A stretch of 64,000 nt of DNA, taken from Morinoia aosen (lineage: Eukaryota; Arthropoda; Malacostraca; Amphipoda; Talitridae). The notes beneath the pieces are model-generated. The model worked only from the letters and a program-made list of their open reading frames with translations, was not told the origin of the DNA and made no database searches. Of the stretch, positions 24,223 to 37,923 are shown piece by piece; position 1 is the stretch's first letter, and the number at the start of each line of letters is the position of its first letter. The DNA is taken from positions 36,182,068-36,246,067 of the forward strand of contig CM059566.1 of assembly GCA_030386875.1 (NCBI GenBank), written 5' to 3'. The translations under genes were made by a program, and so were the position numbers.

Positions 24223-24547
24223 GTGTGCTCGTGTCCTAATCAATCGATGCTCGAATTCATGTCATACGTTAAGTAACTTTCATAGACAATCGAAGCCACC
24301 GTCTTTTGTGTGTTGAGATTTGATGGTATACCTAAAATTTCCTGGCACATCTTTGGAAGCAACTATTATCTATCTGTCGTTATCCAGAATATTTAAAAAA
24401 AAACACAGTTCCTAAAAGTCTCAGTTATAGTCACACAGACTAGAACTCATCACTGATGGCACGACAGATTTATATTTGAACTTGTCTTTTGATCCCAGCG
24501 TTTTATTTTATTGAAAAGCTGGTCAACTGTTTCACTGAATTTTCTGT

Positions 24548-24945
24548 CGCACGCACGTTCCCTCAGGAGGATGCAATTTTTGTATCTGTGAGAATTGCCG
24601 CTCCTGGGAAAAATATGAGATTCCAAACTGAAGGCTAGGGTGGTCTGTCTTACATTGAAATCGATTTTATTTTTTATTTTGGTACGGACCATCTTCTTTC
24701 GGTTCAGGGCTGGCTTTTTTCAGCACCTTCGCATATTTCTCTTCCTCAATCTTCATCTCCTTTAATAAACTTCTTTCAATCTTACAATCATGCTGTTTCT
24801 ATACGCCGGGTGCGAGGACAGCGTTGTGCATAGATTCATCATCCTCTTTGCTCTGAGCTGAATGGTGCCTTCTTCCTTCCTCTCATGGGATTACTCTTGT
24901 CATGGGTTAGAAGGTTTAAACTAACTTATGAACTAATCATATCTG
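24548..24945 (+). mobile_element. Family A repeat
   Basis: Diverged copy with the long head (CCCTCAGGAGGATGCAA), long hairpin insert and tail. Confidence 0.65.
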
Positions 24946-25499
24946 TTGCAAACACGCTCACTCAGCAAGAGCACAACGGGGCTTTCAATTTTTTTAGTTC
25001 GTTAATTCTGATTAAACCAAAGTGCAACATTGATCTCAAATTGAAGCTCATTTCATTATTCGATATACAAATGAACACAAGATTAATACACACTACAAGC
25101 ATCCGCAAAAATACCTTTTGTCATCACTGGTGGCCCACGTCGCGGTTCGCGTGTTAATTTGTCATTTATTGTTACTTTATGTCAGCACACTTCAATTTTT
25201 AGTTTCCAAAATCTGACTTGAAGTGTTTGTATCATCTTTTTTACAGAAGCGTTTGAAATGTTTGTGCTGAAACTGTCCAGTGGTAAATAACTTCCGTGGC
25301 TTACTTCGAACAGTCAGTGCTTGTCTTCTGAAATAGGAGGCAATTAAAAACTCGCATTAGCCCGTATGGCATTGGAGGCCTCTCGATGTAAATGTTTTTT
25401 GACAACCATTTCCGTCACACCGCATCGAGATTAAAATAACTTTCGAATATATTGAGGGGCCTCAAAAATCGTTTTTTTTAACGGCCCTCTTAAATCTTG

Positions 25500-25930
25500 C
25501 TTTAGTGTCCATATGTGGTGACTTGCCTGTTTTCTCTAGCTTATAACTTCCGTAGTTTCACTTTTTGCTGTGAACCAGAGTGCTCCTGTCGGGATTTCCA
25601 ACGAGTTGAGTGGGCAACGATTGAGGCTGACTGCCTCGCGTCAGTGGCAGCCAAATCAGAGGTATTTTTTTGCCGTTCTAGGCACTGGGACTTGGTCTAA
25701 ATAATTAAAGGATTCCTGTGCCGTCTCTCCGACATTCTCCATTCCGGGGAACGATCCCGGTAATTGGATGCTTCCGGCAGCGTCTCCGCAGCGCCGGGAG
25801 CGGGTGACATTGGCTTGGAATTTTGGACAGCGCCGTGAAATTCTTCGACCTTGCGAGCGGGTGGATTCCCGCGGCAGATTTTTGCTGGCAACCGATTGGA
25901 ACTTTAACTGGAAGAGAATAGAACTCAAAA
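25500..25930. other. GC-rich block
   Basis: Contains CCGGGAACGATCCCGG-like and CGCCGGGAGCGGG motifs and minus-strand frames up to 90 codons. I considered ribosomal RNA and rejected it. Function unknown. Confidence 0.35.
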
Positions 25931-27780
25931 TTAAATCACATTTGGGTGCTATTGGCCAATTTATGTACTGTGAAAAGTCAAGACATTGCGGAAGAGTGTT
26001 TGACGAATCTTGCTTACTTAAGAAACTCTTTTTGTTTTCAACTATGAAGGAATCAAAGAGAAATATTTCGTTTCATTAGTTCCAAACTAGGCAGTTATGA
26101 TAACAGTCGAATTTCAGGTCTGCTAATGGCGAGTGAAGTCCTAACTTTGTGAAGTATTTTTGCTCATATTAAAATCAGAATGAACATTAGTTCATTTGCA
26201 GTGATGAAAGTACTCATTAACGTTCCATACATGAGCATGTAAGTTAGTTTTCTTTTCAATTTCACGATAATTCATAAATTTTATCACGTAATCTCCTGAC
26301 CAAAGTGAGACTATCACGCCAGTTTTGATGAGCAAGGAGGGATGGAATGGGGGAAACAATATAAAAACGTCAGTATATAACGAAACATTACTTTTACATT
26401 TAACTCAAATTTTATCCGGATACTTTTTGATAAACTCCATCTAGATTTCTCCATAAAACGCAGAAAGTCTGTTTTAATACAATTGGCAGACAAATGTTTT
26501 CAGATGGTATTCTTGACTTTCGGATTGACTCGAGAATATTTATTTTTGAATTCGAATAATATTCAGATTTACGTGGCAGCGTTGTTCACGAATTGCTCAA
26601 GAAAAACTTTTACAAGTTTTGAAAGTTTTACATAGTGAGTTAAACTTCCATGCGAACGTAATCGATGCATTCCAAGAAAATAGTTGCGTTGAATTTTCCG
26701 CGTTCCATTGAGTTTTCTTTACATTATTTTAGAATCTGTTTGTTTAAGTAAAAATGTCTAGCAGCGCCACAGTAGGAGCGTTATTCGGGGAATTTAAGAA
26801 ATGTTTCAGAGCGATTTCTGACGTAAATTATGCTTACACCAGAAAAAAATGAATTGGCGTGAACAGTAGCTTTAAAATTGGCGACTGAACGCATAATCGA
26901 TTTTCAACGAAGAACAGAACACGCTTCTGATATCTGTGCAATAAATTACATAGGAATCAGACACAAAGAATAATTGCGCGGATAAAACATAACGATGCAG
27001 GTTCACCTCATAGCGAGTGTAGAATGTATTGTATCTGTTTAGTTGACGGAAACAGACGTATTAGGAAAAGCTTGGCAAAAAATCGTTGTTCAATAAACAC
27101 ATCAACGCATAACTCCCGGGCTTTAGTAATGTTCTGAAATTATTTTTGGGAGGGCTGTTTTATGAGCTGAAGATAATGAATTTGTACAGTTGCAAAGCTA
27201 TCAAGAAGATAACAGCGTCCGTTCTATACAATAAATTTGTTTTTACCGGGACATGTCGAGATAACGCTGTCGAGGACACAAAGAGTGTTATGTGGTTTGA
27301 TGAATTGAAGTTTTTTTAACTTCCACAGCGGTGGGAGAATTTCCGGTGAGAAACTAAAAACGCAATTCCTCCATGGAGAATTTTGCATCAGTATGATACT
27401 TTGAGGAAGTTGTAGCCGGGATGGACTAAAATCTGCGAGTCCTTGCGATAAGAAAATGATGTTCCGCCATCATTTAAACGTTTCTGATGGCCGAGGTCAC
27501 AATTCTGTAGAGTTCAGGTTTCTGATAACACGGGATCCTCGAGGACGAGACCGCTCGGGTGAACTGCACAAAAATTTTCCAAGATTTATATTTCGGCAAT
27601 GATGGGATCGTTCAAAGATTTGGATTAGCCACCAAAGTCCCTAAAACTTAGATCCTAATGGACAATTTATGAGTTATAAGGGAACAGTGTATTTGATCGC
27701 CACGTCTTTCAACGTTGTTTACTGTGGGAGGGATAAAGCTTCCCACAAATTATAAAAATTTAATAAAATGTTTTGTATAC
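25931..27780. other. No recognised feature
   Basis: AT-rich sequence, no repeat or coding signal seen. Confidence 0.5.
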
Positions 27781-27831
27781 TAGATACACGCGGATACCAT
27801 AAGAGGTTTTGTTTAAAAGTACATCCTTTCC

Positions 27832-27862
27832 CTGATGACGGCTAGAGCTAATCTAGCCGAAA
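27832..27862 (+). other. Hammerhead-ribozyme-like core (retroelement remnant?)
   Basis: CTGATGA (27832-27838), then a perfect 7-bp stem GGCTAGA/TCTAGCC closing a 5-nt loop, then GAAA (27859-27862). This is the layout of the hammerhead core with helix II. A base lies between CTGATGA and the stem, and helices I and III are not convincing, so catalytic activity is doubtful. Penelope-like retroelements are known to carry such motifs. Confidence 0.4.
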
Positions 27863-28110
27863 GCTTGGGTCAAAAAATTGAATTTGTCTTTGCTGATCTC
27901 AAAAATTTTGAAAAAATGGAAACTTCACTACCAAGACGTCCTTTATTTTAGCAATTGAGATAAAGCTTCACTGGTGGCTATAATTAGATCCAGAGTGTTT
28001 TAGAATAGATAGCGGGCAGAATGCAAGCAGTCATTCGATCTGCTGTTCTTCAAACCGTCGCTATTGAACGCTTGCGCGAATGCTCCATGGTTCCCATCTC
28101 CAAGTCTTTT

Positions 28111-28320
28111 GTCACGTCTCATCAGTGACAGGGTTCACATGACCTTAGGTTTCGGTCACGTCTCATCAGTGACAGGGTTCACCAGACCTAAGGTTTCGGT
28201 CACGTCTCATCAGTGACAGGGTTCACCAGACCTAAGGTTTCGGTCACGTCTCATCAGTGACAGGGTTCACATGACCTAAGGTTTCCGTCACGTCTCAAAA
28301 GCGACAGAGCTCTCATCTTT
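28111..28320. repeat. 44-bp minisatellite, 5 copies
   Basis: GTCACGTCTCATCAGTGAC starts at 28111, 28155, 28199 and 28243, with a diverged fifth unit at 28287, all exactly 44 bp apart. Each unit contains a GTCAC/GTGAC stem with a 9-nt loop. Confidence 0.93.
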
Positions 28321-30955
28321 AGCGTCTAAGCTGTCGGCCGAAGTCGTCGCCGTATCAGGACTGGTGACAAGAACACGGAGCTACTGTAAGCTTGAAAGAA
28401 GCCGTGCGTTTTATTGCATCTCTGAACCTACAACATTCGCAAGGTGATGCTCAGGTATAATCTTCTGAGACACGTGCGCGGCTCGAAGAAAAACGAAAAT
28501 GGAAACTGGGTTTTATGAGACTTGTTTTCGTCTGATCTGGGTGCTTAATTGCAGAGTAGAGGGATTGTAAGTTTACGGTACACTGAACGAAATGGGACTC
28601 ACTTATGCGGTACTTTTTTTTGAGGTTGTTCATGCAAGATTTATGCTATAGACTGACGAAAACTAGCTGCCTTTCAACTTCCCGGTTGAGATTTGAATGC
28701 CACATTCTAAAATAGGCTTGTGTTTTGAGTTATTTCATTCACTTTAATGTAGTGATAATGGATTTGAGTTCTTTTATTTTTGACTTTGTTGTGAAATACG
28801 CAACACTTTAGGTGCTAGCGTAACAAAATATTGGGTTCTTTTTTCATGACATCTACGCTACATAGTACGTGTGCTACAAGCCCACCTTTATGAGATACGC
28901 TATTTAAGAAAATATATTGGAGTGTCTGTGACGTTTGCATTTCGTGTGCATTCAAGAACGTCTTTTCCTTGCCTATGTTCCTCATTCAATGTGAAATGAA
29001 TTATCGGGAAATATTTTCTACCTCCCAGAAAAGCTCCAGTCGTTCTTGAGATATTACTTTTCGCGTACCATTCGTAAGCACTCGACGAATTTGTAATAAT
29101 CATTTATTTCTTCAGCTTTATGAATTTTTGTCCCATGTAGTAAAAATAATTCCTTTCTTGACAACCTCGCTCGTTCCCGAATTATCATTTAATCGAACGT
29201 TCGGCGTAGTTTTGTTGACGTTTCCCCAGAGATCAAAATTCACTGGTAAATGATTGCATAGTGTAGATTTTCCGATCACTTTGGAGCTCAAAACAAATGC
29301 AACTCAACGGAACCTGCGGTGGCCGCGAGCAGGCCTTAGAGGCTGCAGCGACAGTCCCATTAAAAGCAGTAATTGGATAGACCGGAGGCAACAATGAGTT
29401 CATTCTATCTCCTTTTTCATTGTCGCAGCCAGATTTACGAGTAGAGGCTTCTGTGTACTTTTTGCGGGTTTTCTGCCTTGGCTGATGAGAGAAAATGATT
29501 GCGGCGGTGGTATGATGACGACGTTCGGCAATTTGCTCGCTCCTAATTGTAATGGCTTGTTTGCTGTTAGGTTCTTTGTGCATTGCATGATGAACTGCGC
29601 GAATTTTTAAGCTCGTGATAATAGTGCTGCTGAAGTTCATTGGCTCGCTGATTGCGTTAGTAGGATTTGCGTGGGGTGAAATTTCGAGTTGATGGTATTC
29701 CTTATGCTAAAGTGTGCCTTATGTTGTGAATCGTTTATACATCGGCGAGTATGGTCATGTTCAGTTCTTCTGCTGACCGCATTTTGAATGCGTTATTTCT
29801 ACTGTAAAGCGGGTGTTAGCGACGATAAGTTGCATTCAATACATAGATCAGTCGCTCATCTTCTGCTGGAAGTCAATATTACTGCTTGAAGCTGGTAATT
29901 GTTTAATTGTTTAAAATTGTTTAAATATCATGGTCGGTTTGAAAACAAGGGAAGAAAATTAAAAACGAAGGAAAGCTTACTTGAACATATGTCGACGGTC
30001 TTTTTTCGGGTCAATTATCTTATTGCACTTCACAGAACGACAGTAACCATTTGAAAAAATTAATTTCTTCTGGTTGGAAGAGTACGATTCGTCTGATCTC
30101 TTCGTAATCGCTTTCATTTATCTTAAAAAATGCAAATTATTACGCGTCGGCGCTTTTATTTTTAACAACTTCTTTAGCAGCCTACGAAGATAAAAATGAA
30201 TGTATTTCAGAGCCCTAAAACGAAGTTTACCGCTTCAGTGTTCATTTGTGTGAGGCTTGCAGGTACATTTGGATAGACACTCCAAAGTTTCAAGGTACTG
30301 TGTTGTTGTGCTCGTTGTTGCACTTCTGTGTTGGAAGCAAGCCGTCAAAACGCCACATCTAACTTTCTCTCTCAAAATTGCTACGAATTTTTTAGCATTG
30401 AATTGCAATTTTCATTCATCTCTATGAGCTCAGAAAAAATATTTTCCTGCAGAAGTCCACGTGAGGAATACGTAAACCTTTGAATTTATTAGCCCACTAA
30501 CACTTTGAAGCTGATAACACGCTCGAATTGAATAATTTGAAAGTTTTATAAAGTGTTTTGACGACTGGCTTGCGTGTAGTGTAATGTTAAGATGGCATAT
30601 AGTACCTGTGACTGAATCCCGTACCTGCTTGGCTGGCTTTGACGTGACTTGTTCGATGTATAGAGAAGACATGACTGTTACATTGGTGTTGCTTGATTCA
30701 TGACAGTATCCTATGATGTCTAATGCATTCCTTGAGGTGAGTCTACACGATGTACTAATCTGTGAAACGCAACTTACGCTAAGCCGATCAGAAAAAATTT
30801 AACCCCTGTTAAGAAACTTGGTGAGACCAGTTCTATGATAGGAAATGGGATACTTTGAATGTTGGGGGATCCAGGAACAAGGGACCAAGACAGGAATTAT
30901 TTCAGATATTCCTGGGTTCAATGATGGTTCTTGTCAGTTTTCAAGAAATAAATTT
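28321..30955. other. No confident feature; GC-richer patch at 29280-29640
   Basis: Minus-strand frames of 135 codons (29640-29233) and 67 codons (29103-28900) are open but unrecognised and show no clear splice context. Otherwise AT-rich. Confidence 0.4.
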
Positions 30956-30959
30956 ATGG

Positions 30960-31190
30960 TTTAACCGCAACATGAGCAGCAGGTGGTCACGGAGGAGATT
31001 TTCATGATGCTGCTGACCTACCAGTAGTCACAAACTCATTTTATATAAATACTCAAACAATCGTAAATAAAGACACAACCCAGTTAATGTTTGCTACTTT
31101 CAAAATTGTCGACAGCAATTGACTTTAAATTTGAGCTGAATATTGAACTTCAGTTCAACCCTTCGCAGTCACCGGGTGAAGGAAGAGCGT
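30960..31190 (+). mobile_element. Family B1 repeat
   Basis: Matches 19130-19440: ATGCTGCTGACCTACCAGTA, ATAAATACTCAA, GACTTTAAATTTGAGCTGAA and TTGAACTTCAGTTCAACCC. Confidence 0.7.
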
Positions 31191-31334
31191 CGTTCACGAA
31201 GGCGTTGAGCTTCTTGAAGCAATGGAAGGGAAGAACTTTTGTGGCTGCTCAGTATCGTGAATGAAATAATGTTAGATGTAGTTTGACCATGATCTTAACT
31301 TCGTTATTGAGTTGGAGGAAATGAGTTAGATTTC

Positions 31335-31695
31335 CACGGCCATGTCTCAGGGGTATGCAACTATCGTATCTATCGGGGAAAATGTGAGGTCCCTTAGTGA
31401 AAATTAAGTTGTAGTTGAACTGGGACAAGTTTATTATTGTGACACAGACCAACTTTCTCGTGTCACTGTTGTCTTTTTTCAGAACCTATTAATTTCTTCT
31501 TAAACTCTTCTCTTGTTCCATAAACTTCTTTCCATCATGCCGTTTCTATGCGCTGGGTGTGGGGACACCTATTGAAGCATAGATTCCTTGTTCCTTAAAT
31601 TCCATGCAAATTGACACCTTCCTCCTTCTTCTTGTGGGTACATAACTATTGTGGGTGTAGGGAGGCAGGAACTAATTTAGAATCTTATCTCTAAA
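31335..31695 (+). mobile_element. Family A repeat
   Basis: Diverged copy: long head (TCTCAGGGGTATGCAACTAT), TTTTTTCAGAACCTATTAAT and TTTCTATGCGCTGGGTGTG. Confidence 0.65.
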
Positions 31696-34060
31696 GTTAA
31701 GATAAAAAGTTTGCATCAAGTAACTTTGCTCTAGAGACGAGGTGAGAGAGAGATATTAGACATTTGGGACAAAACCTCCGTAAGTTTTTGCGTAAAATTT
31801 GTTTCACGGTGCTTGGTATGTTACGTCACGGAATGTGTTATATGTGTGTTCATAAGTTGCAGGTTGATTTTACTCTATGATGCTTGCATCTTCATTTATC
31901 CCAACCAACGAAGTGATGGATTTGTTGAAGCAAGTGTTTTGAAATGCTCATCAAAAAAAGGAAACCGCTTCTGAAGCAACGAAGGCGTATAACTTTTAAT
32001 TAACTGAGAATAAAATGAACCTGTAACTTGTACGAGTTCCTTTGCACGATACCGGAGCTTCGTGTGCCCTTCTTTTTAACTTGTAAATTTTCCAGGCAGT
32101 GCTTCGTAATGGTTAAGTTAAGGGAATGCTAGAATGTGCATTTGTGTGTCTAGGAGTGTACAAATTTAATCAATCGTGTTTGTATATATGAAAATATGTT
32201 GATTGTACAAAGTGTGCTTTTCTTGTACTATTCTACAGATTTGTTTCAATGTACTCCTTGTGATCTCTTAGCCAATGTATACCTCGTGTCCTTTCATTCT
32301 TCATTTTTCCTTCCCTTCTAATTCCATTCATTTCACATCTCGGGAAACTTCTATTGATCTTCTCGTGGAATGAACGTCAAAATTTCTGCTCTAGTAAATT
32401 TTAATGGAATTTCAAGCAAATGATATTACATTAGTGAAAGCTCAGAATAAGTGTCATAAGCAGAGGCCTTCAAAACTGTATCGTAATCTCGACATCAGAT
32501 AGAGTGATAAAAAAAATCTCTATGCTGGATGTTAACTATTTGATATAGAGAGTCATTCAATTCTTGGCGTAACTTCTTTTATCAAATGCACTGCTTGTGC
32601 TTGGCAGATTTCATCATTTTCCACAACTAAGGAGATAAAAAACTTCAAGCTTCAATAAATTTTGTGTTGATTTTATCTCATTTGAAAGAAAACAACAATG
32701 TTATTGTCATTAGGATGGCTTGCCTGTTTATTTGGATGCGCTCTTTGTTGGAAGATATTGTATTTCCTAATTGAAATTTTTTATTGAAAGCTATTGAATT
32801 TATGGTCTCCATGAGCTTAATATATATTTATGTAGCTTATATTGTCAAGATATTTAAAAAAATGTTAAACAGGAAAATTTTGAAAAAAGAGTGTATCAAT
32901 AACGCTGACTAAATTCTCTCAATGCATTTGCGAAAGAAAGTTTATTTACTTTCGATGTTACTTTTTCTACCCTGATTTAGCTGAACGCATATTGTGATTT
33001 TCAGTTGAACTTACAGTAAATGATATAATAAAGATTTTTCATTGAAAATAACACTTTTGGACACTGAATGAAGTTACCTACATAGTCTTTTTCCACGAGA
33101 TTAGTGCTTCGAGTGAATTATTCTAGTGGGCTTTGAGTAGAAGTAACTGTCGGTCGACATTTAAAGTGGATTTCAATGTAGTACTTTGACGTTAAATCAT
33201 TTGCTGATTTTCTAAAAATATTTCAAACATCAACTCTTTGCAAATTTGAGTCGTTTCTTAAAATTTATGTAATGAAACATTCATGAAATCCGATAATTCG
33301 TTAAATCGCTTTGAGACGCGAATAATATTGTTTGTTATATCATTTCCTGAAATTTTGCTTCATTTCTTTCCCTTGAAAAATTCATTGTTGATCAAATATT
33401 TATTGATCAACACTAGTCATGCTCTAAAAATTTTTCCTTTGAAATCCCTCGCGCATTCTGTAACGCATACTCAATCTGAGTTATCTTAAATTCGTTCCTC
33501 TGCTTCAGTTATTATGTGCAACTATCGATATAAATATCCCGCAATTTAAATTTTTTCAAATTCAATGTGGTGCAAACTTATTTTTCTCCATCGCTCCTTT
33601 CCCACAATGATGCAACTAAAAACCACCGTTATTGTGTTGAGTTCGGGAGGCCGTCTTTCAGAATCCAATCTCTCATTTAAAGAAAAATGAACTCGCCAAT
33701 ACTTCCTCACTTCTTCCTAGCCTCATTTTTTTCTCAGCGCCTTGATTGTCTTTTCACTTTTCAAATGCTATTTATTTTTCCTGAAACGATCCTATTGATT
33801 TTCATTCGCTAACGTCTCCGGCATTTTCGCTGGTCTCCATTTAATTTTCTAGTTTTCTTTATGACCTCTGCATTGAAAAGTGTTTCTCTTTTTTGAACTG
33901 TCTCCAAGCTCATCATAATTTTAGAGAGAAATTTCCCTTGTATTTCTACAATTCCTCTCTCATAAAATTGTTCTACAGTCTGATGTCCCTTTAGATTTTC
34001 TGACTTCTTCAAAAGTCTCTCCTCTTTTTTTGTACCCATTGTTTACCGTTCTACGTTCAC
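31696..34060. other. No recognised feature
   Basis: AT-rich sequence with only chance open frames. Confidence 0.5.
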
Positions 34061-34089
34061 ATACCATAACGTCCTCATCCTCTCCTCAC

Positions 34090-34700
34090 ACTTCCAAAGG
34101 ATTTAGTTTACCTTCTAATGTTGGATTTATTATTTCCGTCTAGTCTTCTCCGATCTTCTTTTTTCTTCAAGCTCCTATGACATCCTTATTTTTTACGTTA
34201 CTTTCATTAACCACCTCTATTTCTTTTTCTAGATTCTCAATCTTTTTCCATACTCGTCCAAAGTCTATCATTCGTTGAATTTTTTTATCTCTACCCTACT
34301 ATATCCCTCTACCATCACGGCCGATATTCCATTGGTTCCACACTCATTTAGAGTCTCATTCGTTTCACTTTTATTTTTTAATTTACTACATCCCTCTGCC
34401 ATGTCTCACGGACGATCTTTCATCCTTTCCACACTCTTTTAAAATCTCACATTCGTTTAGCTTTTAATTTCCTAACTTACTTCATCACTCTGCCATCTCT
34501 CCCAAACCTCCATCCTTTCTCCCATCGTCTAAAGTCTCGCATTCGTTTCACTTCTAATATCTAACCTAATACATCCCTCTACTATCTCTGTCCATCTTCC
34601 TCCCTCTTGACTCGTCTGATGACTTTCTTAAATCTAATTTCTGACTAACCATCTCCCTCTACCACCTCCCCGTACCTCCGTCCTGCCACACTCGTCTAAA
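34090..34700. repeat. Decayed repeat of about 91 bp, 6-7 copies
   Basis: C/T-rich sequence in which CATTCGTT recurs at 34269, 34357, 34449 and 34540 (steps of 88-92), each followed by a TACATCCCTCT(G/A)CCAT-like motif. Heavily diverged, so old. Confidence 0.7.
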
Positions 34701-37369
34701 GGGATGCCCGTGTCTCTCGTTCCAGGAAAAAGCTCCTAATAGCCTCCAGCTGCCCCATGCCAAAAGGGGATCTGTTGGATCCACCATCTCTCTGCTCCCA
34801 GATCACTTGCTATCTCAGCAGGTAGTCCTCTTTCTTATTCTATTCTTCAAATTTCCTGTAATCTATTTCAGAGACCGCATGAATTTATTCATCCTTCTAG
34901 ATTTCGTCGTAAATTTGTTGTTCAAGGCCGTGAACGCCGACAATATTTCTCGTATGTGGTTGTGTGTAGAGCGAATTTCTACAGTCTTTTGCACGCGTAT
35001 GTAGGGATTTAAGTTTCATGATTCTTTAACATGGATGCTGAAATATTTTTTATTCAAATGTGTGTTATATGGTTGATAAGTTTACTTTGCGCTGGCTTCT
35101 TGAAATTTTGGTTTCTCTTTGTTATTCAAAGTAGTATATATTTAATACATTATTTTGCGTAATATTTCTTTATCGCTTTGCTGCAAGCTTTGACGGAACA
35201 TTGCTTTCATAACAAATTTTTAGCATTTGCCTAGTTTGAATAATTGCCTTCCGAACGGATGGTTGAGTTTTCGAGTCACTGGATCGAATTTTCTAAATAG
35301 AAATATTTTAATAGGCCCATGCTAACCTTAACGAGCCCATTTTTTCAAACGCAGACTTTAAATAAAATCTTTCTATTCATTGAATAGAATGAATGAAGTG
35401 TTTTTTTTAATTACTGCGAAAAAATTTTGCACAACCGGAAAATTTTGCCCCTAAATTTTAAAAAAAAAGATGACATTGTACTAGTAATTCTCTTGTTGAG
35501 TTCCCGAGACAAAAATTATTCATTTTCATTATTCATGTTTTCTCATTCCTCAATGCCTTGCTAAAAGAGATGAAATAGCCAACTGACGGGATTTTCCAAT
35601 GAATTAAGTCAAATTTAATTTGTGTCACCAACGATCTAGCGATCTGAGCAAACGATTGGTGACTCCCCGCAAACGATTGATACCACGATAAAAAACGCGA
35701 GAAGTGAATGGGCAGAATCAATTCTCTTATACATCAAACAAGCCTTGGCAGGGACCGCAATAGTAGCTTAAGTTTTGCCCTCCTAAATTGAGTTACTTTG
35801 CAAATCATCCATACCATATTTTTTTACGAAACCGGGACGCATAATTGGTTTACAAGTTTATCTGATTTGGACGTACGTTTCGAATTTTTTGATCAACGTA
35901 CATTGAGGAAAGCGTACCCAGATTGATCGATCGCATGTGCTTTGCCTCACACTGGCATTGCAGATCGTCATTTCTGTGTAGTTCATCAGTAATATCTAAT
36001 TTCATCCAGGAAATATTTCCGTATACGAGAACGACTTCGAGAAACGATTATCCAAAACTGTTAGGTATGGCTTCACAATAAAGCTGTTTAGAGCCTCTTG
36101 AACTTTCTTATAGGATTATTAACCGTAAGTAATAATATTATGAGTGCTCAGTTTATAAATAAATTTCATAGGATTAGCAACCATAAGTAATGTCAGTCGT
36201 CAGTTAATACATAAATTTGCTCAAAACAGCAGGTTGTAAAGATGCAGTTAAAAGACTTTAATGTGTAAACTTTTATCCCACTTCACCGTGAACAAAATCA
36301 TTCAAAAATATGTAGTTGAACATCAGCGCTTTAGATGAGCTATGTTAACTACGACATAATTCAGGCCAAAAATTAGGCACTGTTACTAAGTTTGTCGTAT
36401 CGTAACGTAAACTCTTCTATATAAAATTTTAGCCTTTTTGTCCCACATCTAATATTTAGAAGAAGGAGAAATTGTCACTGATTGCTACATCCAGGGGCAG
36501 ATTTGAAATGTTATTTTAATTTTTTGTTTTTCAATTTTGGAATCATTGCGCGGAAGCATTTCACAACCATGTTTTTTTCTAATTTTTTTTAACATCACTG
36601 AATATCCAGCACAGCAATCACAGCTTCAGCGCATTATTTTACTCTAATGCACCAATTGTTGGTTTCTTTTTATATTTATTATATTGAGGTGACTGTTTCG
36701 CAAAGTTTATTATTTATCCATCAACAAAATTTCAATAAGATGAAATGATTCATTCAAATTATTCATTTCTTGCATCACTTACAGCTCCTTAATGCGTTGA
36801 AAGTTTTAAATAACTTGAATGTGTTAAATATATTTTTTCAGTAAATATTTATTCTTCTTCACAGGACGACAGCTCATAAACTCCTCGAACGCCCGAGCTG
36901 ATATTTAATTTATAAATATTTAATTACGATTAATTTCATCGTAATTTCTGTAGGAGAAAAGAAGCACAGAAACTCAGCCAACATCCGCATCAAATATTTC
37001 TAGTTGACATTAACATTCCTGTGCTTCGGAATTTTTCCAATGTATTTGTAACCTGGCCAACGATTAAAAACAATTGCTCGCCACTCAAAACTAACGCGCT
37101 AAGTAAAGTGAATTTACATTTAACTTGTTCAAACAGATTGAGATTCACTGATATTTTACGCTCTTAAATGTAAAATGTAAGAGCTCAAGTATTTTTCTCG
37201 TCCGAGTGGTTACTAATTGAAGTCGGTCCTTTCACACAATCCTGACATGTCGGGAGCAATTCATTGTGCATATTATCAGTTGTGCACTGAATGTTTAATG
37301 TTCAATCTGTTTTGGGCCTCGTGAGAAAAGTTGTACATGAATATGCATGTATCTGATTTTTTTAACATG
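34701..37369. other. No recognised feature
   Basis: AT-rich sequence. A few small hairpins (for example TTCTATTCA/TGAATAGAA near 35370) but no gene or repeat family. Confidence 0.45.
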
Positions 37370-37540
37370 TTGCTTGCAATACGACCCATCGAATGGTCGT
37401 TAAAAAAATTTTAACAATGTTTTAAAATGAATAGTATTTGTGTGACCCAGATAATATTTAGTATTTATAAAATCACGAACAACTGTTAACTTTAGTTTTG
37501 AGTTGCATATTGAACTTCAGTTTAACCCATCACAGTAAAC
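37370..37540 (+). mobile_element. Family B2 repeat
   Basis: Shares CGACCCATCGAATGGTCGTT, TTTTAACAATGTTTTAAAAT and the family B end (TTGAACTTCAGTTTAACCC) with the inverted copy at 10660. Confidence 0.65.
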
Positions 37541-37689
37541 GGGTCAAGTTGTGAAAGATCTGAAGTCCAGACACAAAGTGTTGTTGTGCCCACACGAAGA
37601 AGTATTTCAGACCTTGTGTCGTCGAGCTAGATGGTTGAATTTCGCGCTCCTGTCTAGAGGTATGTTGCATCCACAACTTATTTTCACAT

Positions 37690-37767
37690 ACACATACACC
37701 TAAATTCTAGCAATCAAACCAACGCATTAATGCGTTGGTTTGATTGCTAGAATTTAGGTGTATGTGT
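37690..37767. repeat. Perfect 78-bp palindrome
   Basis: Arms 37690-37728 and 37729-37767 are exact reverse complements with no spacer (centre CGCATTAATGCG). The outer ends run into CA/TG-rich simple sequence. Confidence 0.95.
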
Positions 37768-37923
37768 GTGTGTATGTGTATGGCTCCAAATGTTTAAGAG
37801 AAATTGTGTTTTCATTTTTAATTGTTAGGCAAAGCTATTTTTGATGTAGGTATAGTGATATTAATTTTGTATAGCTTTTTCACAATTTGTTCATTATCGT
37901 TTTTCATTCCTTGTTTTACAGCA

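Noticed and set aside
25700-25930. Possible ribosomal RNA fragment (GTGAAATTCTT in a GC-rich block)
   Set aside because: Only this short string resembles 18S rRNA. Surrounding bases do not follow the conserved sequence.
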